A stretch of 64,000 nt of DNA. It comes from Amorphoplanes friuliensis DSM 7358. GTDB lineage: Bacteria; Actinomycetota; Actinomycetes; Mycobacteriales; Micromonosporaceae. The notes under the pieces were generated by a model. It was not told the origin of the DNA, made no database searches, and saw only the letters and a list, made by a program, of their open reading frames with translations. The stretch covers positions 4,068,001 through 4,132,000 of the forward strand of contig NC_022657.1 in assembly GCF_000494755.1 (NCBI RefSeq). The letters run 5' to 3'. How positions within the stretch are numbered: the first letter of the stretch is position 1; each line of letters opens with the position of its first letter. Positions 1 through 8,036 of this stretch are shown here, piece after piece. The position numbers and the translations under genes were made by a program.

Positions 1-638
1 ACCGAGGAGAGCGCCAGGACGACCGGGATGCCGGCCGCGATCACCGCGCCGAAGACGACGAGCAGGATGAGCAGGGTCATCGGCAGGCTGAGGAACTCCG
101 CCCGCTCGAAGTCCTCACCGAGCGTCTCGGTCAGGCCCTTGGCGGTCGAGCCGGTGCCGACCTGCTCGACCCGGAACCCGGGGTGCGCCTGCTGAACGGC
201 CGCACTCTGGTCGAGCAGCGGCTGGACGTGCGCGTCCGCCGTCTCGCTGTCACCGGTCATCGTGACCGGCACCAGCACGGCCTCGCCGTCCGGTGCGGGG
301 ATGGCCTCGCCGACCTCCGCGACCTCGGCGAGGGTCTTCATCCGGGCGATGACGTCCTGCGACACGGCCTTGGCCTCCGCCGCGTCGATCTTGCCGCCGT
401 TCTCGGCGGTGATCAGCACACTCTCCTCGGGCGCCTCCGGGAAGTTGCCGGACGCCTCCAGCCGGGTCGCGGTGCCGGACTCGCGGACGCCGGAGTCGGC
501 ATCGCTGATCTTGTTGGTTCCGGCCGCGCCGCCCAGCAGAAAACACACGACGACGAAGGCCGTCCAACCGACGATCGCGGACCACGGATGGGTGGCGCTC
601 CACCGCGCGATCCGTACCGTTGCCGGGTTTTTCCTCAC
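1..638 (-). CDS. MMPL-family (RND-type) membrane transporter, N-terminal part, cut by window edge
   Basis: Only the first ~212 residues are inside the window. The frame runs on the minus strand from a GTG at 638, preceded by an AAAGGA-type ribosome site about 5 nt away. The product opens with a short basic stretch, then a first membrane helix (about residues 18-36, ending LLGGAAG), a long extracytoplasmic domain with alternating short strands, and a second hydrophobic block (LPMTLLILLVVFGAVIAAG) at the window edge. This helix, large loop, helix layout is that of MMPL proteins, which export lipids or small molecules using the proton gradient. The cargo cannot be told from this piece. It is divergent from the ornithine-cyclodeaminase-like gene, so the 328-bp gap probably carries both promoters. 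Confidence 0.85.
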   Translation of the reverse strand, partial: MRKNPATVRIARWSATHPWSAIVGWTAFVVVCFLLGGAAGTNKISDADSGVRESGTATRLEASGNFPEAPEESVLITAENGGKIDAAEAKAVSQDVIARMKTLAEVAEVGEAIPAPDGEAVLVPVTMTGDSETADAHVQPLLDQSAAVQQAHPGFRVEQVGTGSTAKGLTETLGEDFERAEFLSLPMTLLILLVVFGAVIAAGIPVVLALSS

Positions 639-966
639 GTCGTTTCCTTTCGAGCTCACGGGTGTTCTCCGGACCCCGATGACGCTAGTGATCGCGGGTC
701 CTCCCACCTACAAGACGAACCCCCGAAAACGGCGCAGCGAACCGCAGTCGGAAACTGCGAGAAACCACAGTCACCCGGTCGTGCCGGGCGCGTTGGTAAC
801 TTCCTGCAACTTGGTCGTCGCAGTGACCGTCGTCGACATTCCTCCGGTAGCGTCACGGCTGTCGCAGCGGCCCGCGAATTGCGGCTCGGTACGCCGGCCG
901 GCGCCACCCCCTCATTCGTGCACAGGTCTTGTGCTGCGCCCTGCCCCATTGCTGGAGGAGAACGCC
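639..966. other. Intergenic region between two divergent genes
   Basis: About 330 bp with no convincing gene. It must hold the promoters of the MMPL gene (leftward) and the cyclodeaminase-like gene (rightward). I see no clear consensus -35/-10 pair, palindrome or RNA element. A strong GGAGGAG ribosome site sits at its right edge, in front of the ATG at 967. Confidence 0.5.
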
Positions 967-1986
967 ATGGATACGCTCCTGCTGACGCGGCAACATGTTG
1001 CCAAACTCGTCGAGATGAATGGCCGGGACCATTTCATGGATCTGCTGATCCGCAATCTGCGGACGGCATTCCGGGCCGAGTCGAAAGGGCACACACCGCC
1101 CCGCGGCGGTTTTCTCCGCTGCCCCGGTGACACCGGCGTCATCGAGTGGATGCCGCACCACCGGGCCGGCGAGTCGATGACGCTGAAGCTGGTGGCCTAC
1201 ACACCGTCGAACCCCGAGCGCCTCAACCTGCCGACGATCATCGGCACGCTGACCCGGTACGACGACGTCACCGGTCATCTGGAGGCGGTGAGCGACGGCG
1301 TGCTGCTGACAGCGTTCCGGACCGGTGCCGCGTCCGCGGTCGCGAGCTCGCTGCTGGCCCGGCCGGACTCACGGACCCTGGGTCTGGTCGGTGCGGGTGC
1401 GCAGGCCGTCACCCAGGCGCACGCCCTGAGCCGGATCTTCCCGCTGGAGCGCATCCTGGTCACCGACGCCGAGCCCTCCCACGCCGCGTCGTACGCCGAC
1501 CGTGTCGACTTCCTCGGGCTCGACGTGCGCGTGGCCGACGTGGAGGAGATCGAGCGGGAGTCCGACATCATCTGCACCGCGACCACGGTCGGTGTCGGCG
1601 CGGGCCCGGTCCTGCCGGGCACCTCGCTGCGCCCCGACGTGCACATCAACGCGATCGGCGCCGACCTCGTCGGCAAGTTCGAGCTGCCGGTCGCGGTGCT
1701 GCGCAGTGCCACGGTCGTGCCCGACCACTTCGCCCAGGCCCGGGCCGAGGGGGAGTGCCAGCAGCTCGCCGACGACGAGGTCGGCCCGGACCTGATGACA
1801 CTGTGCGCGCGCCCGCAGGAGGCGGTGGCGCTGCGCTCCGGGCGTACCGTCTTCGACTCGACCGGATTTGCCCTCGAGGACCACGTCGCCTTCAGCACGC
1901 TCATCGAGCTGGCCGCCGAGGCCGGTGTCGGCGACCGCGTCGCCCTCGAGCACCTGCCCGAGGACGCGCTCAACCCCTACAGCTGA
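967..1986 (+). CDS. Ornithine cyclodeaminase / mu-crystallin family protein
   Basis: 339 aa, starting at the ATG behind GGAGGAG. The family contains NAD(P)-dependent enzymes: ornithine cyclodeaminase (ornithine to proline), alanine dehydrogenase, and SbnB/VioK-type enzymes of siderophore and non-ribosomal peptide precursor pathways. Visible features are the substrate-side Lys in MTLKLV, an Arg in AFRTGAASAVAS, a Rossmann glycine motif (GLVGAGAQA) in the middle, and the C-terminal FDSTGFALED segment with the family's catalytic-site Asp. Length is normal. No biosynthetic genes are next to it, so the actual substrate is open. It is convergent with the response regulator gene only 3 bp downstream. 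Confidence 0.8.
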   Translation: MDTLLLTRQHVAKLVEMNGRDHFMDLLIRNLRTAFRAESKGHTPPRGGFLRCPGDTGVIEWMPHHRAGESMTLKLVAYTPSNPERLNLPTIIGTLTRYDDVTGHLEAVSDGVLLTAFRTGAASAVASSLLARPDSRTLGLVGAGAQAVTQAHALSRIFPLERILVTDAEPSHAASYADRVDFLGLDVRVADVEEIERESDIICTATTVGVGAGPVLPGTSLRPDVHINAIGADLVGKFELPVAVLRSATVVPDHFAQARAEGECQQLADDEVGPDLMTLCARPQEAVALRSGRTVFDSTGFALEDHVAFSTLIELAAEAGVGDRVALEHLPEDALNPYS

Positions 1987-1989
1987 GCC

Positions 1990-2634
1990 TCACGAGCCCA
2001 GATACTGCAGGACGGCCAGGACCCGCCGGCTGTAACCGGTCGTGCGGGTCAGGTCCAGTTTCTCGAAGATCATGTTGACGTTCTTCTCGACCGCGCTCTG
2101 CGAGATGTGCAGCTTCAGGGCGATGGCGGCGTTGGTGTGACCCTGCGCCATCTGGTCGAGGACCTCGCGTTCGCGGTTGGTCAGCTTGCTCAGCGGGTCG
2201 ACGTGGGTCGTCCGGGCCAGCAGTTGCCGGACGACCTCGGGGTCGATGGCCGCTCCGCCGTTGTGCACCCGGTCGAGCGAGTCGAGGAACTCCTCCACCC
2301 GCGACACCCGGTCCTTGAGCAGATAACCGACGCCCGCGGTGTCGGACGCCAGGAGCTGTGTGGCGTAGTTCTTCTCCACGTGCTGGGAGAGCACCAGCAC
2401 GCCGAGCGCCGGCCAGCGGCGGCGGATCTCCAGGGCCGCCTTCAGGCCCTCGTCGGTGTGGGTCGGGGGCATCCGGATGTCCACCACGATGAGGTCCGGC
2501 TGACGCGCCTCCACCTCCCGGATCAGCTCGTCGCCGTCACCGACCGCGGCGAGCACCTCGTGCCCCTCCTCGGTGAGCAGCCGGATCAGGCCCTCACGCA
2601 GCAGGATCGAGTCCTCGGCCAGGATTATTCGCAA
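1990..2634 (-). CDS. NarL/FixJ-type response regulator
   Basis: 214 aa. An N-terminal receiver domain (RIILAEDSILLREG, with the likely phospho-acceptor Asp in VVDIRMPP and the conserved Lys in YLLKDR) is followed by a C-terminal LuxR-type helix-turn-helix (LTNREREVLDQMAQGHTNAAIA). The start is chosen as the TTG at 2634, because the frame upstream lies inside the kinase gene and GGAG sits 5 nt in front of this TTG. It overlaps the 3' end of the histidine kinase by 10 nt, so the two are translationally coupled and form one two-component system. Target genes are unknown; nothing adjacent is an obvious target. Confidence 0.9.
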   Translation of the reverse strand: MRIILAEDSILLREGLIRLLTEEGHEVLAAVGDGDELIREVEARQPDLIVVDIRMPPTHTDEGLKAALEIRRRWPALGVLVLSQHVEKNYATQLLASDTAGVGYLLKDRVSRVEEFLDSLDRVHNGGAAIDPEVVRQLLARTTHVDPLSKLTNREREVLDQMAQGHTNAAIALKLHISQSAVEKNVNMIFEKLDLTRTTGYSRRVLAVLQYLGS

Positions 2635-3845
2635 GGGATCTCCACAGTGATCTCGGTCGGTCCGCCGGGCGGGCTGCCGACGGACATCCGGCCGTCGAGG
2701 GCGGCGACCCGCAGGCCGAGCCCGGACAGGCCGCTGCCCGCCGGGTCCGCGCCACCGGCGCCGTCGTCGGTGATTCTGACGTGCACACAGCCGGAGCGGC
2801 GCTCGATGGCCACGCCGATCGCGGCGGCCCCGGAATGCTTCACGGCGTTCGTCACCGCCTCGGACACCACGAAGTAGGTCGCGGTCTCCACCGGCCGGGG
2901 CAGCGGCGTGTCCAGGTCGATGCGGACCCGCACCGGGATGCTGGACCGTTCGGCGACACCGGCCAGCGCCTCGGGCAGCCCCAGGTTGTCCAGCGCCGAC
3001 GGGTACGCCCGCCAGGCGACCTCCCGCAGCTCGACGAGCACCTCCTCGGATTCGCGGTGGGCCTGTTCCATCAGCCGTCCGGCCTCGACGGGATCGCGGT
3101 GCCGGCGGGCCCGGCCCAGGAGCATGGCCAGGGCGACGAGTCGTTGCTGGACACCGTCGTGCAGGTCGCGTTCGATGCGCTGGCGTTCGCTGTCGACGGC
3201 CCGCACGATGCCGGCGCGGCTCGCGGACAGCTCGGCGATGCGCCGCTTGAGCATCTCGCGTTCGGAGGGGCCGAAGTAGCGGCGGGCGAGCCGGCCGTCG
3301 AGGCCGGCGAGGGTGATGATGCCCTGGATGTCGAGGAAGAGCAGGACGCCACCGAGGAGCACCTGGGCCAGCAGGTCCCAGATCCCCAGCGAACCGCGGA
3401 TCATGCCCCGGGTGACCAGCACGACCAGCACCAGACCGAAACCGAGCAGCCCGACCACGATCGCGGACAGCAGACCGGCGGCGAGGTGCGACGTCAGATA
3501 GGGGAGAGCCTTCTGGTCGTCGCGCTCGACGGGGAACAGATCGTCGAAGAACCGCGACCGGCGGCGCAACTCGAGCTCGGTCAGCCATCGCACACCGACC
3601 AGGAATCGCCGGATCGCGGCGGCGCGGGTGCGCGGCCACAGCATGGCCGGTCCGAGGACGGCGCCGACCACCACGAAGTAGCCGGCCTCGAGCAATGCCG
3701 TCAGGATCCCGGCCACAAAGCCGAGCGCGCGGTTGGTGAAGGAAACCTCCGGCGCTTTCGCGGTGTCGTTTCCGGAATGGTTCTGCGGAACGGTGATGTC
3801 GCTCGGGTCGCCGGGCACGATGGGCGACTTTACCGGTTTGCTCAC
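2625..3845 (-). CDS. Two-component sensor histidine kinase (HisKA_3 / NarX-DesK type)
   Basis: About 406 aa from a GTG at 3845. Membrane-spanning N-terminal half (helices around LGFVAGILTALLEAGYFVVVGAVLG, LLSAIVVGLLGFGLVLVVLV and LLAQVLLGGVLLFLDIQG), a dimerisation/phosphorylation helix with the DLHDGVQQR motif whose His is the phosphorylation site, and a C-terminal ATPase domain with an N-box (SEAVTNAVKHS) and G-boxes (DDGAGG, GLSGLGLR). Partner of the response regulator that overlaps its stop. The frame is open further upstream to 4004, but that would run under the divergent phosphatase gene and adds residues with no recognisable structure, so I prefer 3845. No periplasmic sensor domain of size is present; the signal may be sensed in the membrane. 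Confidence 0.87.
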   Translation of the reverse strand: MSKPVKSPIVPGDPSDITVPQNHSGNDTAKAPEVSFTNRALGFVAGILTALLEAGYFVVVGAVLGPAMLWPRTRAAAIRRFLVGVRWLTELELRRRSRFFDDLFPVERDDQKALPYLTSHLAAGLLSAIVVGLLGFGLVLVVLVTRGMIRGSLGIWDLLAQVLLGGVLLFLDIQGIITLAGLDGRLARRYFGPSEREMLKRRIAELSASRAGIVRAVDSERQRIERDLHDGVQQRLVALAMLLGRARRHRDPVEAGRLMEQAHRESEEVLVELREVAWRAYPSALDNLGLPEALAGVAERSSIPVRVRIDLDTPLPRPVETATYFVVSEAVTNAVKHSGAAAIGVAIERRSGCVHVRITDDGAGGADPAGSGLSGLGLRVAALDGRMSVGSPPGGPTEITVEIPCE

Positions 3846-4002
3846 CGGCCCGGCAAGCGCGCCCGCGGCAGGGCCGTGACCTCGCCTTTGGCAACTTCCG
3901 GCCGAATCCGCGCGGATCCCGGGGCGCGGCACGGCGACAATGGCAGGAATTGACCGGCGACATTGATGGATGACGATCACTGCCCTCTCTACAGTGACCG
4001 AC

Positions 4003-4614
4003 ATGAAATCCCTTCTGCGTTACGCCGTCGTCTCGGCCGCCGCTGCCACCGCATGCGTGCTCGCCGTGCCCGCCGCCGCGCACGCCGCCTCCCCGACCGG
4101 GGCCGCGACGCAGGTGGCGCCCCTCGCGCTCCCGCCGTACGAGACCTGGATCGCCGACGTGGGGGCTGTCGCGGCCACCGCGTCCGACTACCTCGAGGGC
4201 CGGTTGCCCGACGCGTCCGTCCGCCCGGCGATCGTCCTCGACATCGACAACACGGCTCTGCAGACGCAGTACCGGCCCGGTCTGGTCTCGCCGGCGACGG
4301 AGGCGGTCCTCGACGTCGCGCAGCAGGCTTCGGCCGACGGTGCGGCTGTCTTCTTCGTGACGGCCCGGCCGGAGATCCTCGGCTGGCAGTCCGAGGCGAA
4401 CCTGCGCGGGGTGGGGTACCCGTTCGCCGGCATCTACCTGCGCCCGTGGTTCAACACGCAGCCCGACGCCGAGCTCAAGACCGACGCCCGCGAGGACATC
4501 GAGAGCAAGGGCTACACGATCGTCGCGAACATCGGCAACAACACCAGTGACCTGTCGGGTGGTCACGCGGAGCGCACCTTCAAGCTGCCGGACTACGACG
4601 GCCAGCTGGCCTGA
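4003..4614 (+). CDS. Secreted HAD-superfamily (class B-like) acid phosphatase
   Basis: 203 aa. A signal peptide (MKSLLRYAVV... ending AAHAA near residue 29) is followed by a HAD domain: motif I is DIDNT, with the nucleophilic Asp and the general acid Asp two residues on; motif II is the Thr in FFVTARPE; the Lys in DAELKTDARE is a candidate motif III; and the GNNTSDL segment is the acidic/Asn loop. HAD subfamily III acid phosphatases act outside the membrane on phosphomonoesters. The ATG at 4003 begins directly at the signal peptide; the frame is open 33 nt further upstream, but that extension breaks the signal-peptide logic. No strong ribosome site is visible. Confidence 0.8.
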   Translation: MKSLLRYAVVSAAAATACVLAVPAAAHAASPTGAATQVAPLALPPYETWIADVGAVAATASDYLEGRLPDASVRPAIVLDIDNTALQTQYRPGLVSPATEAVLDVAQQASADGAAVFFVTARPEILGWQSEANLRGVGYPFAGIYLRPWFNTQPDAELKTDAREDIESKGYTIVANIGNNTSDLSGGHAERTFKLPDYDGQLA

Positions 4615-4621
4615 GCGCGGT

Positions 4622-4641
4622 GTCACCCGATCGCGGGTGAC
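4622..4641 (+). terminator. Short hairpin after the phosphatase gene
   Basis: GTCACCCG and CGGGTGAC form an 8-bp stem with a 4-nt loop, 7 nt after the stop codon. There is no T-run behind it, as is often the case in high-GC actinobacteria. It could end the phosphatase transcript. Confidence 0.35.
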
Positions 4642-4655
4642 GGTCGACACAATCC

Positions 4656-4676
4656 GATACGAGACCGTTCCGTATC
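4656..4676. promoter_or_regulatory. Imperfect palindromic operator, copy 1, upstream of the MFS gene
   Basis: GATACGAGA-CCG-TTCCGTATC has the same outline as the perfect palindrome 49 bp downstream, with three changed bases in the left arm. It is probably a second, weaker site for the same repressor. Confidence 0.6.
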
Positions 4677-4704
4677 CCCGGCGACCAGCCTATGGTCTGT
4701 CGAG

Positions 4705-4725
4705 GATACGGAACAGTTCCGTATC
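4705..4725. promoter_or_regulatory. Perfect palindromic operator, copy 2, upstream of the MFS gene
   Basis: GATACGGAA-CAG-TTCCGTATC is a perfect 9-bp inverted repeat around 3 nt, located 33 bp before the exporter start codon. Its size and symmetry are typical of TetR-family operators, and a TetR gene follows the exporter. Inference: the TetR protein represses exporter and itself through this site and the related one at 4656. Confidence 0.7.
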
Positions 4726-4757
4726 GAAACGTGTACCGATCTCAGGAGTGGCACCAC

Positions 4758-6347
4758 ATGGACGTTCCTGCCGCAGAGAACACCGGGCATCCCCGGCGCT
4801 GGGCCATTCTCGGCGTACTCGTCATCAGCCTGCTCGTCGTCGTGCTGGACAACACCGTCCTCAACGTCGCGCTGCGCACCATCGCGGACCCCCGGGAAGG
4901 CCTCGGCGCCAGCCAGAGCCAGCTCGAGTGGGCGATCAACTCGTACACCCTCGTCTTCGCCGGTCTGCTCTTCACCGCCGGCATCCTGGCCGACCGGCTC
5001 GGCCGCCGCATCACCCTCACCGTCGGGCTCGCGCTCTTCGGGATCGCGTCGCTGGTCTCCGCGTACGCGCAGACCGCCGACCAGCTGATCTGGGCACGGG
5101 CGCTGATGGGTCTCGGCGCCGCCGCGGTCATGCCGTCGACGCTGTCGATCATCGCGAACGTCTTCGACCCGCGGGAGCGCGGGCGTGCCATCGGTGTCTG
5201 GGCCGGCGCCGTCGGTCTCGGCGTGGCCATCGGCCCGATCGTGGGCGGCCTGCTGCTGGAGCACTTCTGGTGGGGTTCGGTCTTCCTGATCAACGTGCCG
5301 ATCGTGATCGCGGGGGTCGCGCTCGTCCTCACCCTCGTCCCCGAGTCGCGTGACCCGAAGCCGGGACGCATCGACATCGTCGGCGTCCTGCTGTCGATCA
5401 TCGGTCTCACGCTGCTGACCTACGGTGTCATCGAGGGCGGCGAGAAGGGCTTCGGCCAGCCCGAGGCGTGGGGCACGCTGGTCGCCTCCGTCGCGGTCCT
5501 GACCGGCTTCGTCCTGTACGAGCGCCGCATCAAGTTCCCCTCACTCGACGTCAAGCTCTTCGGCATCCGGGAGTTCTCGGCCTCGGTCGGCGCCATCGGC
5601 CTGGTCTTCTTCGCCGCCATGGGTGCGATGTTCTTCAGCGCCTTCTACCTCCAGCTGGTCCGGGGTTACGGCCCGCTGGCCTCCGGCGCGTTGTTCGTCC
5701 CGTTCGCGGTCGCCCAGATGGTCTTCGCCCCGCGCAGCGCGGCCATGGTCAAGCGGTTCGGCCCGAAGCTGGTCAGCACCGTCGGCCTGCTGCTCGTCGC
5801 GGCCGGTCTGGCCGGCTGGCTCTTCGTCGGCGCGACCACGCCGATCTGGGTCGTCGGCGCGCTGTTCTTCCTGATGGGCGTGGGCATGGCCAACGTGATG
5901 CCGCCGGCGACCGAGGCGATCATGTCGGTGCTGCCGCGGGAGAAGGCCGGTGTCGGCTCCGCGGTCAGCAACACCATCCGGCAGATCGGTGGCGCCCTGG
6001 GTGTCGCCGCGCTCGGTGCGGTCATCTCGTCCTACTACCGCGACGGCGTCACCACTGCCACCGCCGGGCTGCCGGACGAGGCCCGCGACGTCGCCCAGGA
6101 GTCCATCTCCGGTGCGTACGGTGTGGCCGAGCAGGCCGGTCCGGCAGGTCAGGCGCTGATCCAGTCCGCGAACGACGCCTTCATCACGGCGATGCACTAC
6201 GCGTCCATCGGCAGCACGGTCTTCGCCCTGCTCGGCGCGCTCGTCGCGGCCATCTGGCTGCCCGGCAAGCGCCCGGCCAACGCCCCCGCTCCCACCAATG
6301 CGGAGGGTCTCGCCGAGAATCAGGGTGTGGAGCTGATCGAGGCATGA
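4758..6347 (+). CDS. MFS drug exporter, DHA2 (14-helix) family
   Basis: 529 aa with about 14 hydrophobic segments. The N-terminal part carries the DHA2 motif C-like region (LDNTVLNVALRTI), and motif A between helices 2 and 3 is present as LADRLGRRITL. The family exports drugs and toxic cations by proton antiport. The start at 4758 is preceded by AGGAG and directly precedes the first helix. It is followed after 40 bp by a TetR regulator and has two palindromic operators in front, so this is a self-contained regulated efflux unit. The C-terminus is soluble and Ala/Pro-rich. The inducing compound is unknown. Confidence 0.9.
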   Translation: MDVPAAENTGHPRRWAILGVLVISLLVVVLDNTVLNVALRTIADPREGLGASQSQLEWAINSYTLVFAGLLFTAGILADRLGRRITLTVGLALFGIASLVSAYAQTADQLIWARALMGLGAAAVMPSTLSIIANVFDPRERGRAIGVWAGAVGLGVAIGPIVGGLLLEHFWWGSVFLINVPIVIAGVALVLTLVPESRDPKPGRIDIVGVLLSIIGLTLLTYGVIEGGEKGFGQPEAWGTLVASVAVLTGFVLYERRIKFPSLDVKLFGIREFSASVGAIGLVFFAAMGAMFFSAFYLQLVRGYGPLASGALFVPFAVAQMVFAPRSAAMVKRFGPKLVSTVGLLLVAAGLAGWLFVGATTPIWVVGALFFLMGVGMANVMPPATEAIMSVLPREKAGVGSAVSNTIRQIGGALGVAALGAVISSYYRDGVTTATAGLPDEARDVAQESISGAYGVAEQAGPAGQALIQSANDAFITAMHYASIGSTVFALLGALVAAIWLPGKRPANAPAPTNAEGLAENQGVELIEA

Positions 6348-6387
6348 ACGCCGGGGCGTATGGCCACGACGTGAAGGCTCGGTAACA

Positions 6388-7011
6388 ATGGAGCGCATGA
6401 CGACGGTCAGCCTTGACGATGCGGCCGACCAGGAGCGTAAGGCTCCTGGTCGGCCGCGCAACGCCCGCGCGGACGCGGCCATCATCGAGGCGGTGCTCGA
6501 GCTGCTCAGCGCCGGGCAGAGCGCGGATGCGCTCTCGATGGAGGCCGTGGCGGCCAAGGCGGGCGTGGGCAAAGCGACGGTCTACCGCCGCTGGCCCAAC
6601 AAGGAAGCGCTGCTGATCGACGCCATCCGCACGATGAAGGGCCCGCCGCCCGTGCCGGCCGGTGAGTCGGTCCGTGAGGACCTCGTCATGCTGATCGCCG
6701 GCATGCGCAACAAGCGCATGGAGCACTACGGCAAGGTCACCGCCTGCCTGGTGCCGGAGCTGCTGAAAAGCCCCGAGATGTACACCATCTACCAGAGCGC
6801 CATGGAGCCCCGGCGTGACGTCATGCGCCAGGTGCTCGTGCGCGGTGTCGCGAACGGTGATCTGCGGGCCGACCTCGACATCGAGCTGACCATGCTGATG
6901 CTGTCGGGGCCGACCATCGCGCAGAACATGCTCCGCTGGAACCCCAACGTTCCCGACCAGGGTTTTGCGGAGGCGCTGGTCGACGCCGTCCTGCGGGGTG
7001 CGGCCGCATGA
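6388..7011 (+). CDS. TetR-family transcriptional repressor of the exporter
   Basis: 207 aa from the ATG at 6388; an in-frame ATG at 6397 is an alternative. The N-terminal helix-turn-helix is clear (ALSMEAVAAKAGVGKATVYRRWPNKEALL, residues about 49-77). The C-terminal ligand domain shows no special motif. Position right behind the exporter plus two 21-bp palindromes upstream of the exporter suggest it is the local repressor. The last codons overlap the dehydratase start by 4 nt, so that enzyme may be cotranscribed. Codons 12-24 encode an unusually stable inverted repeat (listed separately). Confidence 0.88.
   Translation: MERMTTVSLDDAADQERKAPGRPRNARADAAIIEAVLELLSAGQSADALSMEAVAAKAGVGKATVYRRWPNKEALLIDAIRTMKGPPPVPAGESVREDLVMLIAGMRNKRMEHYGKVTACLVPELLKSPEMYTIYQSAMEPRRDVMRQVLVRGVANGDLRADLDIELTMLMLSGPTIAQNMLRWNPNVPDQGFAEALVDAVLRGAAA
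6421..6457 (+). repeat. 16-bp perfect inverted repeat inside the start of the TetR gene
   Basis: GCGGCCGACCAGGAGC, then 5 nt (GTAAG), then the exact reverse complement. In mRNA this would be a very stable hairpin beginning about 33 nt after the start codon. No T-run follows. It could modulate translation or readthrough from the exporter, or be a chance result of the encoded Arg/Ala/Pro-rich linker. Confidence 0.7.
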
Positions 7012-7976
7012 GCGTCACGCTCGACGACGTGCACGACGCCGCCGCCCGGCTCAAGGGTGTCGCCCATCGCACGCCGGTGCTGCGGTCCCGCACGCTCGAC
7101 GCTCTTGTCGGCGCCGAGGTGCACCTCAAGGCCGAAAATCTGCAGCGGGTGGGCGCCTTCAAGTTCCGGGGCGCGTACAACGCGGTAGCGCGGCTCTCAC
7201 CGGAGCAGCGCGACCGCGGTGTCGCCTCGTTCTCGTCCGGCAACCACGCGCAGGCCCTCGCCCTGGCGGCCCGCGAGTTCGGCACGACCGCGGTGATCCT
7301 CATGCCGGAGGACACCCCGGCGTCGAAGCGGGCCGCGGCCGAGGGTTACGGCGCCGAGATCATCACGTACGACCGTTACACCGGCGACCGCGTCGCCCTG
7401 GGTGCCGCGCTGGCGGCCGAGCGGGGCCTCGCGCTCATCCCCCCGTACGAGCATCCGGACGTGATCGCCGGGCAGGGGACCGCCGCGCTCGAGTTGCTCG
7501 AGGAGACCGGCGAGCTGGACGTCCTGTTCGTACCGGTCGGTGGTGGCGGGCTGCTCGCCGGCAGTGCGACGGCGGCCAAGGGTCTCTTCCCGGCGATCCG
7601 GGTCGTCGGTGTCGAGCCCGAGGAGGGTGACGACACCAGACGTTCCCTCGCGGCGGGGGAGCGGGTGGCGGTGCCCGTGCCGCGCACCATCGCCGACGGT
7701 CAGGCCGCGGACATCCCCGGTGAGCTGACCTTCTCGATCAACCGGCGCCTCGTCGACGACGTCGTGCTGGTCAGCGACGACGAGATCCGGGACGCCATGC
7801 GCTTCGCCTTCGAGCGGATGCGGGTCGTCATGGAGCCCAGCGGCGCGACCCCGCTGGCGGCGCTGCTCGCCGGCCGGGCCGGACCGCTGCCTCGCCGCGT
7901 CGGTCTGATCATTTCGGGCGGTAACATCGACGCCGCGCGCTTCGCTCAGCTCGTCGGCGGCTCTTCTGTCGGGTAG
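7008..7976 (+). CDS. PLP-dependent threonine/serine dehydratase-like enzyme
   Basis: 322 aa, fold type II PLP enzyme. The cofactor lysine sits in AFKFRGA, the phosphate/substrate loop is SSGNHA, and the PLP-phosphate loop is GGGGL. This is the threonine dehydratase (catabolic/biodegradative) or serine racemase size class, with no C-terminal ACT regulatory domain, so not the isoleucine-feedback-regulated IlvA. The expected reaction is threonine to 2-oxobutyrate or serine to pyruvate plus ammonia. The ATGA overlap with the TetR gene suggests cotranscription with the efflux unit; the functional link is not obvious. Confidence 0.85.
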   Translation: MSVTLDDVHDAAARLKGVAHRTPVLRSRTLDALVGAEVHLKAENLQRVGAFKFRGAYNAVARLSPEQRDRGVASFSSGNHAQALALAAREFGTTAVILMPEDTPASKRAAAEGYGAEIITYDRYTGDRVALGAALAAERGLALIPPYEHPDVIAGQGTAALELLEETGELDVLFVPVGGGGLLAGSATAAKGLFPAIRVVGVEPEEGDDTRRSLAAGERVAVPVPRTIADGQAADIPGELTFSINRRLVDDVVLVSDDEIRDAMRFAFERMRVVMEPSGATPLAALLAGRAGPLPRRVGLIISGGNIDAARFAQLVGGSSVG

Positions 7977-8036
7977 CCGCCGGGACTCTGGTCAGCGCGG
8001 CCCGGCTTCTCCATGGTTGATCGCGTGGAGGTTCCC

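Noticed and set aside
639..966. Possible regulatory RNA in the divergent gap
   Set aside because: No conserved motif or convincing structure could be recognised by eye.
1990..4650. A very long minus-strand open frame running through the response regulator and under the kinase and phosphatase genes
   Set aside because: Only its last 214 codons match a protein family; the rest is a GC-rich shadow frame of the kinase and phosphatase genes.
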